Position numbers and translations under genes: made by a program
Shown here: positions 34,774 through 46,106 of the stretch, in pieces
Numbering within the stretch: the first letter of the stretch is position 1
Layout: every line of letters starts with the position of its first letter
Assembly: GCF_000003815.2 (NCBI RefSeq)
Contig: NC_049980.1
Location: 30,509,553 to 30,573,552 of the forward strand
From: Branchiostoma floridae
Taxonomy: Eukaryota > Chordata > Leptocardii > Amphioxiformes > Branchiostomatidae
DNA: 64,000 bases
Direction of reading: 5' to 3'
The notes under the pieces: generated by a model
Seen by the model: only the letters and a program-made list of their open reading frames with translations
Told to the model about the DNA's origin: nothing
The model's database searches: none

Positions 34774-37700
34774 ATGAAGGCATCTATGTGGGTCCGAGGC
34801 CACAGACGACGGCCCAGGCTGTCCAGTATTCTCCATCACAAGTGCCTGCTGCCCTTCCTGTCAGGCACCATAGTGGGCATCGCGCTGTCGACCATATTCA
34901 TCCTCCTCCCCTTCCCGACTTACCTCATTTCACTGCTGGCGGGGATTGATGGGCAGAGTGCAGACATCACAGACTCAGGTAAGATATCAAAGTGACTGTT
35001 CAAATGTTGTCAAGGTAGTTTTGTGGTTAGGGTTGTTGACAGAGAGTCTAAAGCTATTTCCTAGAGCACCCTGCCCAAACTGCTTAGGGTGCCATGATCT
35101 AACTAGAGTAGAGGCAATATATGCAGTGCCACTCTCTCCTGTCATTATAATGAAGACTTTAACAAAACATTGAAACTGGTAAATCGTTGTGTTTCAGGCA
35201 TCATCCTTCTGACCCTTTATTGATGTTGACAGGGAGTCTATATATAGTTGTACCCTTGGGAAAGACACTTCTCACCTTTTTTCTCCCTCCACTTAGATGA
35301 AGATGGCTACATAGAATCGGTTAGGGACTTGCTTAGAGATTGAATGTGTCCTGTGTTTGAGAAGAGCAACAACATGATCACACTAGTACTAAAGAACCAC
35401 CACACTTATCAGTCAGAATCCATCCTGGTGTGAGAGGGACATTCTGTACAGTTCAACCTACTGCAGCTACTGTCCTTGGTGCTGAAGAACAACATCACTT
35501 CACTTGTCTCTCCTGAAAAAAAATAATGTTTGGTGTTTTGCAAGAGTAGGATTAAGATCTTTATTCATTTGCATGTTCCTGCCCACATGGGCTAAATGCA
35601 GTGATTCAATAGTATTGCATGGGATACTAAATACTAGATACTATTACAGGTAGTGCTACAATCAAACAATTGGATAAAAATTATCTAGAGCTATGCAGAA
35701 AGAATTTTAAGAAAGCTATTAAGAAAGAATACAGTACAGGTTCCTGGTGCTATGGCCAAGTGTAAAAATGTTTTCCTTGCATTCCTGAAACTTTGGCTTC
35801 AGCTGTCCGTTATGCATGATATATCTGTTACCTGATTTTGGCTCCCTGCAGGGATTTCAGGTGAGCTGACGGTACGCCAGCCCCTGTATGTAGGAGTGAT
35901 GACTGCAGGAAAGTTTCTCCACACCAGGGCAACGGCATGCAATAATACATGGGGACGGCAGGTCTCAAAGGTAGGTTTTGTTTGATACAGGTGTTTCTGA
36001 CCAGGTGATAACTTGGTTATCACATGGGCTTCTACTGTTATCACACTGGCTTTCATTGATTTATTGAAATGGACTTTGAGTGTGCCTTCGAGGGTAAGGC
36101 TATCCAGATGGTTTAACACACCCCAATGTTCCAACAACCCCTAACCCTAACTCTTCCCTAACCCTAACACTAACCCTAACTCTAACCTAACTCTAACCCA
36201 GCCCTGCCACCCTAACCCTAACCCAAACCCTAACCCCTAGAACCTAACCCAAGCCCAACCCTAAACCTAACTATAACACCTAGACCCTAACCCTATGATA
36301 GTTGTGTTAGAACATAGGTTCTGCAGTTAAAGAACTTATCTTGATGTACAATCATGTATAATGTACATGTTCCAACACACAAACACAAACCCTAACCCCT
36401 AGACCCTAACCCTATCATAAATGTGTTAGAACATAAAGTCTTCGGTTTAAGAACTTATCTTGACATACCCTCATGTATCCTGTACAGGTGGAATTTTTCT
36501 CCCAGCACGGCAGCTGGGAAGATGACCGCCTTCCCGTCGTCTCGCTCCCCGGGGTGTCGGACGATGTGTACCCCCCACAGGGCAAGGCCTTCCGGATGCT
36601 GCAATACATGTGCCAGACCCACGGGCAGCAGTACGACTGGTTCATGCGCGCAGACGACGACTCCTACATACATGTGGACAGGCTGAAGCAATTCCTGGGG
36701 AAGATAGACAGTAGCAAGAAGGTGAGGAGGAGAGTTTGTTAGTCTGGATTATGCTTGATATTACTCATATTTGCCATATACTTTATAGATTTTACACATG
36801 TATGAAGTACAATGTATAAATTGCACAATTCAGCACCTTCTGCTGTGTAGAAGTAGCTGCAATGTATTTTATTGTTCACTGACTGAACCAATAAACCAAT
36901 CTTATATTATATACATTTTGAATTATATATCTGTATATATTGTTGATTTTGCTGTATTTTTTATGTTGCTTTATGCAAATGGAAGGGGGCAATGTAGAGG
37001 TGACCATCCACCTGTTACTAACTTAAAAGGAATATGGGTATTTTAATTCTTGCACTCTGAAGGTCTGGGGTTGCTTTATGCAAATGGAAGGGGGCAATGT
37101 AGAGGTGACCATCCACCTGTTACTAACTTAAAAGGAATATGGGTATTTTAATTCTTGCACTCTGAAGGTCTGGGGTTTGAACTGACCAGGTCAAGTAGAA
37201 ACCTTGACAAATTGAAATTGTACAGACCCATTTTGCCCTCCACCAGAACTTACTGAGAAATAGTACAGGAGTTGAACACACTAGTTACAGTAGTGGCATG
37301 TGGAGCCCAAAGGCTATAGAAACAGACATGGGCACCACCCCTATACATCAAAACATGTGGGAAGGATTTTGACACAGATTTAAACACAGATGTTAATGAA
37401 TAAATCGGAGTAATTGGTAAGATCCCATGGACTGTCAGTCACTGTAAGTTAAATCAAGTATTGGTATTAAGGGCCTAATGCCAATAACCTTGTTACTGCC
37501 ATAAGTTTGTTACAAAAACATTTGATATGCTTGCACTAGTTAGATATTAGACTAGATATTAGACTGATATAATGTTACTTTATTTGCTACAAATGATGAC
37601 AAAATGTGGATTGTCAAAGTAATATTGTTTTAAGCAAAATGGGATAAAATAACTACTAGTACCCTCAACAAGCAACAAGGAAATAGCACTCTTGCTTTTT

Positions 37701-40700
37701 GGCAATGTTTCAAATATGAGGAAACAGAGAAAGCTAGGAATTCAAGCAGAAAACAGTTGCAGACCTGGTATGTGTTTTCTCTCCTTCATTTGTTTGTTAT
37801 GAAATTAGTTTCATATTTCAAAGACTTTAACTCAACAGTGACAAAAGCTGTCAAAATACTGTTTTCACCGATCGGGCAACACGAGTCTTTGACACCAGCG
37901 CCTGAGACATTTCCACCTGTTTAAGTTCCCAAGCCTTTTCAGCCTTAAGTGGAAGGAATGGCAACTTCAGACCGAGCCATAACAAAGAGGAGAGTGTATG
38001 ATTACCCAGAAGTGGACATGGTAGAGTGGGTTCCAATTAGTGCAGGTATCAGAGACTGCACTGTTTTTGTTGGGCTATGCTTCCTTGAAGAGGTGGTTAC
38101 ACTCAACCTTTCTTACATAATACTTAAAAACGTGTGAGAGACAATGGAGGGAAATGGTTCAAGTCAATGGAATGTTGTTATTCTTCATGTACACTCTTTG
38201 ATTCATGAGCTTGAAAGTTTCACTGCAAAAAAAGTGATAAACCTAACACTGTGAAATTATCATCTTGACATAAAAACATGGCCTGAATATATTATCTAGT
38301 CAGATTTCTTGAAGAATAATGCTGCTCTTTGTAACCACTTAAATATTTCCAAGCAGGTTAATTTGATCCGAATGTCAACAATAATGGCAGACCAGCACTA
38401 GCTTTCTTATTTTTCACGAAAGATCTTATGTTCAAAGTTCTTATGTTGGGTGATTGGGTGCTAGGCCTACCTGTGGATCATCCTTAGGCCACACCAAAAT
38501 TCCTGGTTCACAGAAATTTTCATGCAATATTTCTGCAAGTGTACTCATTCTCAGGGATTAAATCATGAAAATTGAGGGCTGGGAGGAAAAGTTGCATCTG
38601 ACTCATGCCCTATAATTAGTTGTGCTAACTGAGGAACGTAGTACATACTATTAACTGATGATCAGAACCCGTTTTCAAGCTTATATTTCTTAAGAATCCA
38701 AGAACGAAGAAATCCACTCAGTGTGGCCCAATCAGTCTTTTGTATTACTCAGAATGAGGCCCTCTGTTTACCTGTTTGTACAGGTGGGCTGCTAATTGTT
38801 TACCAAGGCCATCTTACAAAACAAAACCCAGTACAACATCAGAGGGACATTCATAAGGGGGTTGTGTTTCCTGCATGTTGTTGACTGGAACAGCTACTGT
38901 TTTTAGAAATGACAGCTCAATTTCTTTGGACCAAAAGTATAACAGCCACTTAACATAACTTTCCCTGATGGTGGAGTGACACCCACTAAGAGCCTCTGTT
39001 GAGGGCTAATCTGTTACAAGTGCATCAAAAACACACACAAGGATTTGGTGTGCCAATATCTACATGTATGTGTCAACATTTGCCACTAAGGCCACTCCAA
39101 TTTAATTTCTTGGTTCACGGATTTTTTCATAAAAAATATGGAGCGAGAGGGCGAAATAAAAATAAAAATTGTAAAATGGTTGGGGTAAAGGTAACGGCTA
39201 ATCCAAAACACAAAGAAAAAAAGTTTTCAGCTTGAAAAAAGTACAAAAACACTATTATTGTACAGTAACAGCACCTGTACCCACACTTTAAGGAGCTTAT
39301 AATATAAAGGCCAATTTGCTACACCAGAAAGTTGCTGAATGGCTTCATTAATGGTGAAAATTTGCTGAGTGGTAATTTTTATTTTTATTTTTTTTTCCAA
39401 AAAATAGGAGCGAGCGAATCCGTGAACCAAGAAATTAAATTGGTGTGGCCTAAGAACCATTTTTGGGGGGTATTTTTTTTTTACAAAGATTTACTGTAAT
39501 TCTAAATGGCATTTGCATGTTATGTAGACAAAACCCATTCAATGTTAGAAAACATCACAGGCCTACATGTAGGAGATTAAGGACAGGTGTGTTCTGTCAC
39601 CTGCCTGTACAGGTGTACATGGGGCAGCCAGGCTACGGCTTCCCCGAGGTGCGGAACAAGCTGGGTCTGAATGGGAGGAACTTCTGCATGGGAGGGCCGG
39701 GCGTCATCTTCAGTAGGGCTGCAATACAGGGTGAGTACATGCATGTACATATTACTAAATATAAAACACAATATGGTGTCATCATTTCAGGCTACACCCA
39801 TTACAATTTCTGGGTTCACAAATTCTCAGTGTCCATTTTACAAATCGACGCCCGAATGGTCCTATTTTAGCGCTTCCAATTTGATATTTTTCATATTTTC
39901 TACATTTTAAAAGTTTAATATTCATTGTCAGTCTCATTGTTACGTACATATCAGCCTAGTTAAGATGTTGAGAAACCTTTGGTTACTAAAAATTTGGAGC
40001 AATGCACTGGGATCCCTAGTGTTTCTTTGAATTGTAACTTCTATTTTGCCCACTTAAGAAATTTCCTGCACAAGTCTGAGAACCAACAATGAATCAAATT
40101 TGTTTCCTGTGCAGCTCTGTGCCCCCATCTGGAGACATGTATGGAGGAGGTGATGTCTAGGGAAGAGGATGTGGAGATTGGGCGCTGTGTTACTAAACAT
40201 CTTCACATACAGTGTACACGTGCATGGGAGGTAAGGGTCGCTGTGTTACCAACCATCTACACATACAGTGTACCCGGGCATGGGAGGTAAGGGTCGCTGT
40301 GTCACCAACCATCTACACATACAGTGTACATGGGCATGGGAGGTAAGGGTCGCTGTGTCACTAAACATCTACACATACAGTGTACCCAGGCATGGGAGGT
40401 AAGGGTCGCTGTGTCATCAACCATCTACACATACAGTGTACCCGGGCATGGGAGGTAAGGGTCGCTGTGTCACCAACCATCTACACATACAGTGTACCCG
40501 GGCATGGGAGGTAAGGGTCGCTGTGTCACCAACCATCCACACATACAGTGTACCTGGGCATGGGAGGTAAGGGTTGCTGTGTCACCAACCATCTATACAT
40601 ACAGTGTACCCGGGCATAGGAGGTAAGGGAGGATGTACTTAAACCTCAGTATAGGTAACCATTACTACATAAGGACCACCTTTCCATTGATACACAGTCT

Positions 40701-43700
40701 GAAAACTGTACAAGTGACTGCCTCTACATAAGGACCACCTGTGAGGCCAATGTAACCCCTTTTGGTGCTCCCTAAAATGACTTTTCCATAGACCCAAGCC
40801 TCTATGGTAACCACCTGTCCTCTTTGACCAGATTTGATTGGTCTCCTGAGTAAGGTCAAAGTGATGTTACAGGTGTTACAGGTACAGTTATGAAGCAGTA
40901 ACAAGGAAAATCACCCTTTAAATAAAATGAAATTGTGCATCTACTACCATCACAGACTAATCAGCCCACTGTGACACTTTTCAGCTGACAGAGCTGTTCT
41001 ACCATGCCTATGAGGAAGAGTTCAGCGAGGATAGACCTTTCACGGGAAACCTGCAGAAAAACAGGCACCTGGTGAAATCCCTGACCCTGCACCACATGAA
41101 GGACCCTCATGTCATGTACCAAGTGCACAGGCACTACACAAAATCTGCCATGAACACCACTGAACAGGTGATTTTCCCAACCTCTACATTTCTACTACAG
41201 TTCAGAATCCTTTGTGATAACACAATCAAAACATCTTTTTTTCTCAATCTATAACTTTTAATTCCAAGAAATAGCCAACTACATTGGAATGGCCCATATT
41301 TATTCTTAGCTTGAGTTGGAGTCACTGTTTATATATTGTCTGTACCTCATCACTTCATTTTTATTGATTGATTCTCTGCATGATTTCAATGAAATTCATT
41401 TGATGCTTGTTTCAGCACCAAGGACAGGGTGTACAATAACCATTGCACATTTTACAATATGCATTTTGCATTGATCAATCTGTCTATTGATGTGCCTAAC
41501 AGTTAGAATATGCCATTATCAACTCCAGTTGGATCAAATTAACCCCATTGGTCAAATACCTCTAGTGGTGGACTTCAGGTCTTTGTCTCAGTTACTCACG
41601 AATGGTAGTGGATTAGGGCTGGGTACCGGTACAGCGTACCGGTACAAAACCGTTTTTTCTTATTGGACCGGTCCAGAAAAACCGGACCTGAAAAAATTAG
41701 GGGGACCGGATGTTGGACCGTTTAGAAAATAAACAGATTATTTTATCAGGCATTCACACATTTTGGCACTTGCAGGTGGAAGAAAATAACGAGTGAAGTA
41801 GAGTAGAGTTAATTTATAGTCATTTGTGTCAAGTTTCACAGCCAATCGCACAGGTGCAGTTAGCGTTGTAGGATTTGAAGACGCCAGTGTGAGTCAAATA
41901 GTCCACCAAACAGATTTCTTTGTAGTGAAATGGACCATTGGTATGAGTCATACTGAATCAGGTCCAGGTTCAGGTCCGGACCTGGACCTGATCCTCTGGA
42001 CCTGAACCGGACCTGGACCTGAATTTTCTGTACCGGTACCCAGCCCTATAGTGGATGCTACATGAAATGTTTGACCATTTACAAAGTCTGACAAGTTTCT
42101 TGAGTAGCAAATGGGTACTGTGTCTTCTATAAATTAATTGTCTAACATTTATCCACCCACATGCCAATTTACAAGATCCAAAGTAACAAATCCAAGCAGA
42201 AGCTGGCAATATCTAGGCAGAAAAGATTCATTTCAAAAAGAGCCAGAGCTTAGAATAACATATTGCATCTGGGGTTTTTTTCCACACAGGAAATTGAGAC
42301 ACTACAGGAATCCCTCCACTCCATCAACAACATCCTGTCCCCCTCCCTGCACAAATCTGTCCCGTCCTTAGAACAAAACAGTCTCTTGCATGAGCTGCCC
42401 CTCCCCGTAGAGAGAGTGGACAGTCTCCCTTGGGTGTCATTCGATGCCACCCATGTGTTCTCATCTGAGGGTGTGGCCCAGGAGATGGGGGTACCATGGC
42501 AACAGGACCTCANNNNNNNNNNNNNNNNNNNNNNNNNNNNNNNNNNNNNNNNNNNNNNNNNNNNNNNNNNNNNNNNNNNNNNNNNNNNNNNNNNNNNNNN
42601 NNNNNNNNNNNNNNNNNNNNNNNNNNNNNNNNNNNNNNNNNNNNNNNNNNNNNNNNNNNNTCACCAATTTTGATGGTGTCTACTGAATCTTGACTAGGAA
42701 AACAAACTGATAACAGTCAAAACTGTACAAGTGAACACGTCTACATAAAGACCAGCTGTATATGTGACCAATTTTTATGGTCTCTTAGATGATTTTTCAC
42801 ATTGACCGAGGCATTTAAAGAGCCCTGTCTATAGTGGCTACCTGACTGAGATCTAGTACCTAGCATCGAGAAAATAACTTTAAGCCAATTTTCATGTTTT
42901 TTTTAAATTTTCTGTTGTCTTCACAGGTTCTGGAGTCAGCCATTGCCACTGCCACAGCACAACTTCCTGAGGGGTCAAAGGTCAGCCATCTGATTGGCGG
43001 GTACCGCCGCCTCCATCCCGACTTTGGAACCGAATACCTCATCGACCTCGCCTTCCATGATCACCATGGCAACCAGGTCACTGTACGCAACAGAGTAATA
43101 CGTCCGATACTTCCCGCGGAGGTCAGAGGTCACTTGCAGCACTTGCCGAAGTCGCCACATGTGTATGTCATCCTGCCGGTGCGAGAGAGAGACCCAGGTC
43201 TGTATCTGTACCTATTATGCTGTCTCTTCTACGTACATTGCTTTACATGTGTATCCTGCCCAGGAACAAAGTACTGCTATGTAGCGCCTACAATTCCCAA
43301 AAGAACTATATTCAGCCTGTGTAGTAAAACAAAAAAGGCATAGCATTTTCCTCTTGGCCATTCCTGTCCCACTAGGGCTGTTTTTGACCAAGCATTCGAA
43401 ATAGAACAGGGGATTCTATTTGTTCGATATGGTGTTCGGCTGGAAGGGTCCATTGAATGACCTGTTGCACCAAGGACTTTCAACCTCCTTGGTTGCACCT
43501 AATCTTTGCACATCTATAAGTATAACTGTTGGCTTAGTGATGTTATATTACCATTCCTGTGTATTTGTATGTCCCTACTTGAAGATTCTCCAATATCAGC
43601 AACGCTGCCTGAGAGTCTGTGTAATGTACTTTGTCACATTTGCCAATAAATAAATAAATAACTGTTCGCACTGTTTTAGGCTTGGTAAGGCCATGCTACT

Positions 43701-44723
43701 TTAAGATTTTGTGAAAATGAGTTCCATACTACAATTGTTCTAGTAAAGAATAAATTTTGAACCTCAATTTGGGTTTGATAACTTTCAGGTACTTAAAGGC
43801 ATGACCACCTTTTTTTTCAGGTGATATTACTAGAATAGTAGAAGCCAGTTAATTGCACAACGGATTATCGCACACTTCTGTTAATTTCACGGAATCCCAA
43901 ATCCCATGTTGGTGCGGTGCAGCTGGATAACTTTGCTGTGTTGCACCAGCCAGATAATTGCATGACTTATGCTCGCAAATGGGGTGTGCAATTGAAAGGC
44001 TTCCACTGAAGATACTTACATGTAAGTTGGTACATAAATCAGTTTGTACATCATGCATGGTCTTTTCTTCCCCATCCTTCAGGCCTGCAGCAGTTTCTGC
44101 AGCTGTATGAGGAGGTGGTGCTCAGCTCCCGCCCGCCTCACATGGAGAGCCTCATCATCGTCATCTGCACAGGAGGAGCAGCAGCAGAGGATCCTGGGAA
44201 CGGTGACAAGCATGATGGGAACGCGCTCGACGCCATAGCTGTGGTAGACTTCTACCAAAGACAATTCCCCACGGGACAGATCAGGTCCCTGGTTCTGAAC
44301 GAACCATTTTCGCTCTGTCAGGGCCACCGAAGAGGGCTGGAACTTGTAAAGGAGAAGTACGATTCGATAGTTTTTCTCGCCAATGCAGACGCACAGTTTT
44401 CACGAGATCTTTTTATATCTTGCCGGAAGTATGCAGTAAAGGGAAGTCAGGTTTACCTCCCCTTGCCAAGGAGATGGGGACGGAATGTAGGTAACCATGG
44501 TACAGCGGCTAGTAACCATGGTTACGGTAACCAGGGGGACCATGACAAGTGGAGAGGAGCATATATAGGGAAGGATTTGTACTTGCCGCCAAATCTACAG
44601 TATGGGCCAAATATGTGCATATACGTCCAGGATGTTGATGAAGTTGATATACATAACTTCAGGCCACACAGTGCCAAACTTGAACTATTTGCAGCGGAGA
44701 ACTTGCACTTAAAAACATTATAG
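34774..44723 (+). CDS. Chondroitin polymerizing factor-like glycosyltransferase retaining DDD, 9 exons (one truncated by gap)
   Basis: Predicted type II Golgi protein of at least 703 residues. Exons: 34774-34978, 35852-35970, 36488-36721, 39613-39730, 40115-40230, 40985-41167, 42290 to at least 42512 (donor lost in the gap), 42927-43197 and 44083-44723; phases agree wherever both borders are visible. The ATG at 34774 is in frame with a hydrophobic anchor (FLSGTIVGIALSTIFILL), unlike the ATG at 34767. The GT31-like half has WFMRADDDSYIHVDRL with DDD at about 164-166 and NFCMGGPGVIFSR. The LHHMKDPHVMYQVHR stretch resembles CHPF rather than CHSY1. The C-terminal half keeps GYRRLHPDFGTEYLIDL, but the DVD position reads N-A-D and the normal C-terminal GWGLEDVD part is absent. 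It may therefore have only glucuronyltransferase-type chemistry. The exon 8 donor, GTCTGT, is weak. A polyadenylation signal AATAAA lies at 44813-44818. Confidence 0.85.
35232..35500 (+). repeat. SINE-like body in intron 1
   Basis: Contains ACCCTTGGGAAAGACACTTC, CTCCCTCCACTTAGATGAAG and CACTTATCAGTCAGAATCCATC. The first motif matches the SINE at 47888-48085 and the last matches 48745-48775. No head region is preserved. Confidence 0.5.
36138..36297. repeat. Interstitial telomere-like (CCCTAA)n tract in intron 2
   Basis: Degenerate CCCTAACCCTAA, CTCTAACC and CCCAACCCTAAA units over about 160 bp, with a second short block at 36387-36417. A segment of about 80 bp following each block (CTAGACCCTAACCCTAT, TGTGTTAGAACATA, AAGAACTTATCTTGA) is duplicated. 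The second copy runs up to the acceptor of exon 36488. Confidence 0.85.
36965..37176. repeat. Perfect 106-bp tandem duplication in intron 3
   Basis: Positions 36965-37070 and 37071-37176 are identical by eye (start TTGCTTTATGCAAATGG, end AGGTCTGGGG). Perfect identity indicates a very recent event or an assembly artefact. Confidence 0.9.
37177..39086. other. Rest of intron 3 of the CHPF-like gene
   Basis: Unique-looking AT-rich intron apart from a solo MITE end near 38485. No additional exon is recognised. Confidence 0.45.
39087..39452. mobile_element. MITE with AGGCCAC-CCAATTTAATTTC termini in intron 3
   Basis: The left end AAGGCCACTCCAATTTAATT...TTGGTTCACGGATT is mirrored by AATCCGTGAACCAA...AATTGGTGTGGCCTAA. 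The interior is AT-rich with AAAATAAAAATT / AATTTTTATTTT arms. A solo end of the same family (TTAGGCCACACCAAAATTCC) lies at 38485. Confidence 0.8.
40175..40628 (+). repeat. 56-bp minisatellite built from the 3' end of exon 5 and its splice donor
   Basis: Exon 5 ends at 40230 in GTGCATGGGAG|GTAAGG. Seven further 56-bp units follow without interruption to 40622, each carrying CGCTGTGT...ACATACAGTGTACC...GGCATGGGAG|GTAAGGG. Donor-like sites therefore lie at 40231, 40287, 40343, 40399, 40455, 40511, 40567 and 40623. Read in the exon frame, retained sequence meets TAA at 40288-40290. Confidence 0.92.
40640..40905. repeat. Intronic dispersed repeat shared with 42660-42860
   Basis: AAAACTGTACAAGTGA, CTACATAAGGACCACCTGT and the following TGTxACCxxTTTTGGTG-like block recur in diverged form in intron 7 (42715-42800). 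The TACATAAGGACCACCT block also occurs twice within this copy. Confidence 0.55.
41614..42048. mobile_element. hAT-type MITE with 8-bp target duplication in intron 6
   Basis: Ends TAGGGCTGGGTACCGGTACA and TGTACCGGTACCCAGCCCTA. It is flanked by identical 8-bp TAGTGGAT (41606-41613 and 42049-42056), which fits the hAT superfamily. The interior is rich in GGTCCxGGACC palindromes. A diverged one-ended copy (GGGATGGGTATCGGTACAGA) is at 51664-51800. Confidence 0.88.
42513..42660. other. Assembly gap (148 N) inside exon 7 of the CHPF-like gene
   Basis: The gap removes the end of exon 7 and its donor. The coding phase of the next exon (42927) is 0. Confidence 0.99.
43838..44006. mobile_element. MITE with TAGAAGCCAGTTAATTGCACA termini in intron 8
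   Basis: The left arm TAGAAGCCAGTTAATTGCAC and right arm GTGCAATTGAAAGGCTTCCA form inverted ends of a 169-bp element. Inner arms include GTTGGTGCGGTGCAGCTGGA / TTGCACCAGCCAGATAATTG. Confidence 0.7.
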
Positions 44724-45325
44724 TCTTAGATCATCATCTTTTTGTGAATATCTAAATCTCAATGTGTTTACACAAAGGATATGGTCAGACTGTTTTATCT
44801 ATTGTATGTTTAAATAAAGAACTATTTTCGTAATTTATCTAACCTGATTTTGAAACACGCATGTAAAAGATATTGAAGGTACAATTCTATAAAACTTTTT
44901 TTTTAAGACAACAAACTGTAAATACACTTTTGAGGGCAATTACTTGTACATAACATATGAACAATTCCCTCCTGCTGACTATATGAGTAGGTTATGGATA
45001 CATTTTTCTCCAACGCAATCAAGAGTTTAGACTGTGACCTTATGGGCAAAAATGTGTATTTAGTAAGTTTTCTGATGTATTTACACCGATGTGCAGTGTT
45101 TCTTACAATCATTATATCTAATAGTTTAACTGCTTTAACATACATGCATGAAGATATAATGAAGTTGGTGAAACTTTAAAGTCAAACCAACAATCTTTCA
45201 TTTACTTTAAGCTATTGCTTCCATATGCAATATTAATCTTTGATATAGTGAGTGATATATACTATAGGCGATATAACTACACATATATGGCAATTGTTAA
45301 CATTAGCCAATTCTTGAAGTAACAC

Positions 45326-45537
45326 TACTCTCCAAGCAGAGGTTAGGCTACGGCTGTTTTTTCTAACGCTTTTTTTAGTCGTTTTTATCAGGCTTTCTAT
45401 TTTGTCATAATTTTACTTGAAGTACACCAGCCAAACTTGACACAGCAAGATTAAATACAAAATAGAAAGACCGATAAAAACGACAAAAAAAAAATTAAAA
45501 AAACAACAGCCGGAGCCTAACCTCTGCTTGGAGAGTA
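45326..45537. mobile_element. Mutator-like MITE, TACTCTCCAAGCAGAGG termini, copy 3
   Basis: Ends TACTCTCCAAGCAGAGGTTA / TAACCTCTGCTTGGAGAGTA with poly-A/T inner arms. Flanking 9-mers are AAGTAACAC and AAGTAACAG, an almost perfect target duplication. Confidence 0.85.
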
Positions 45538-45797
45538 AAGTAACAGTGCCAATTGCAATCATGGAAATAAAAAGATTTTGAATAACTCTAGAACGATCTT
45601 ATTTTTTGTTTGTTTTGCACTAATGTCATGGCCATGGGGAGATAATTTTTGGTCTACAACGTACATCAGGAGGTTCCTACCATGGAATGCTGTCATCAGG
45701 CAACACACACACAGTGCCTGGTGTTTGCAGGGCCTGGAAAACAGTCTAATTCAATTTTTCATGATTTTCCTAGCTTTTACTAGACTAAGTATATAGT

Positions 45798-46023
45798 TAA
45801 TGCTGGTTCACCTTTATCAGAGGGTAACCTATATTCGTTGTTTGTAAGAAAAAAACGTATTTAGGGATATGAAGTCTACGGACGGTGGTTTCAAATGGAA
45901 ACATTTTGAAAATATTGCAAATTTGAAACCACAGTCCACAGACTTATTATTAATACTCCTCAATGTGCTGTTTTTAAAGCAATGCATAAAGGTCACCCTA
46001 CGGATAAAGGTGAACTAGCGTTA
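45798..46023. mobile_element. MITE with TAACGCTAG-type termini, copy 3
   Basis: Related to 8411-8651: TTCACCTTTATC and GATAAAGGTGAACTAGCGTTA ends, plus an inner inverted pair CTACGGACxGTGGTTTCAAA / TTTGAAACCACAGTCCACAG. The left terminus is eroded (TAATGCTGG). Confidence 0.7.
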
Positions 46024-46106
46024 GTCCCATTACACTGCTGGGACACTGGTAACCATAGACGTCATATTAAAATGCTCATGCTCAAACTAGAGTCTTCGCA
46101 TGACCA

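Noticed and set aside
34767-34949. Alternative start at the ATG seven bases upstream of the CHPF-like start
   Set aside because: That frame has no membrane anchor and does not join the downstream exons in phase; the ATG at 34774 does both.
40231-40622. Array considered as CRISPR-like or as a VNTR unrelated to the gene
   Set aside because: There are no unique spacers between units, and the first unit is continuous with exon 5, so it is a junction-derived minisatellite.
42263-42693. ORFs spanning the N gap
   Set aside because: Frames running through N are meaningless; only the portion from 42290 to 42512 is supported as exon 7.
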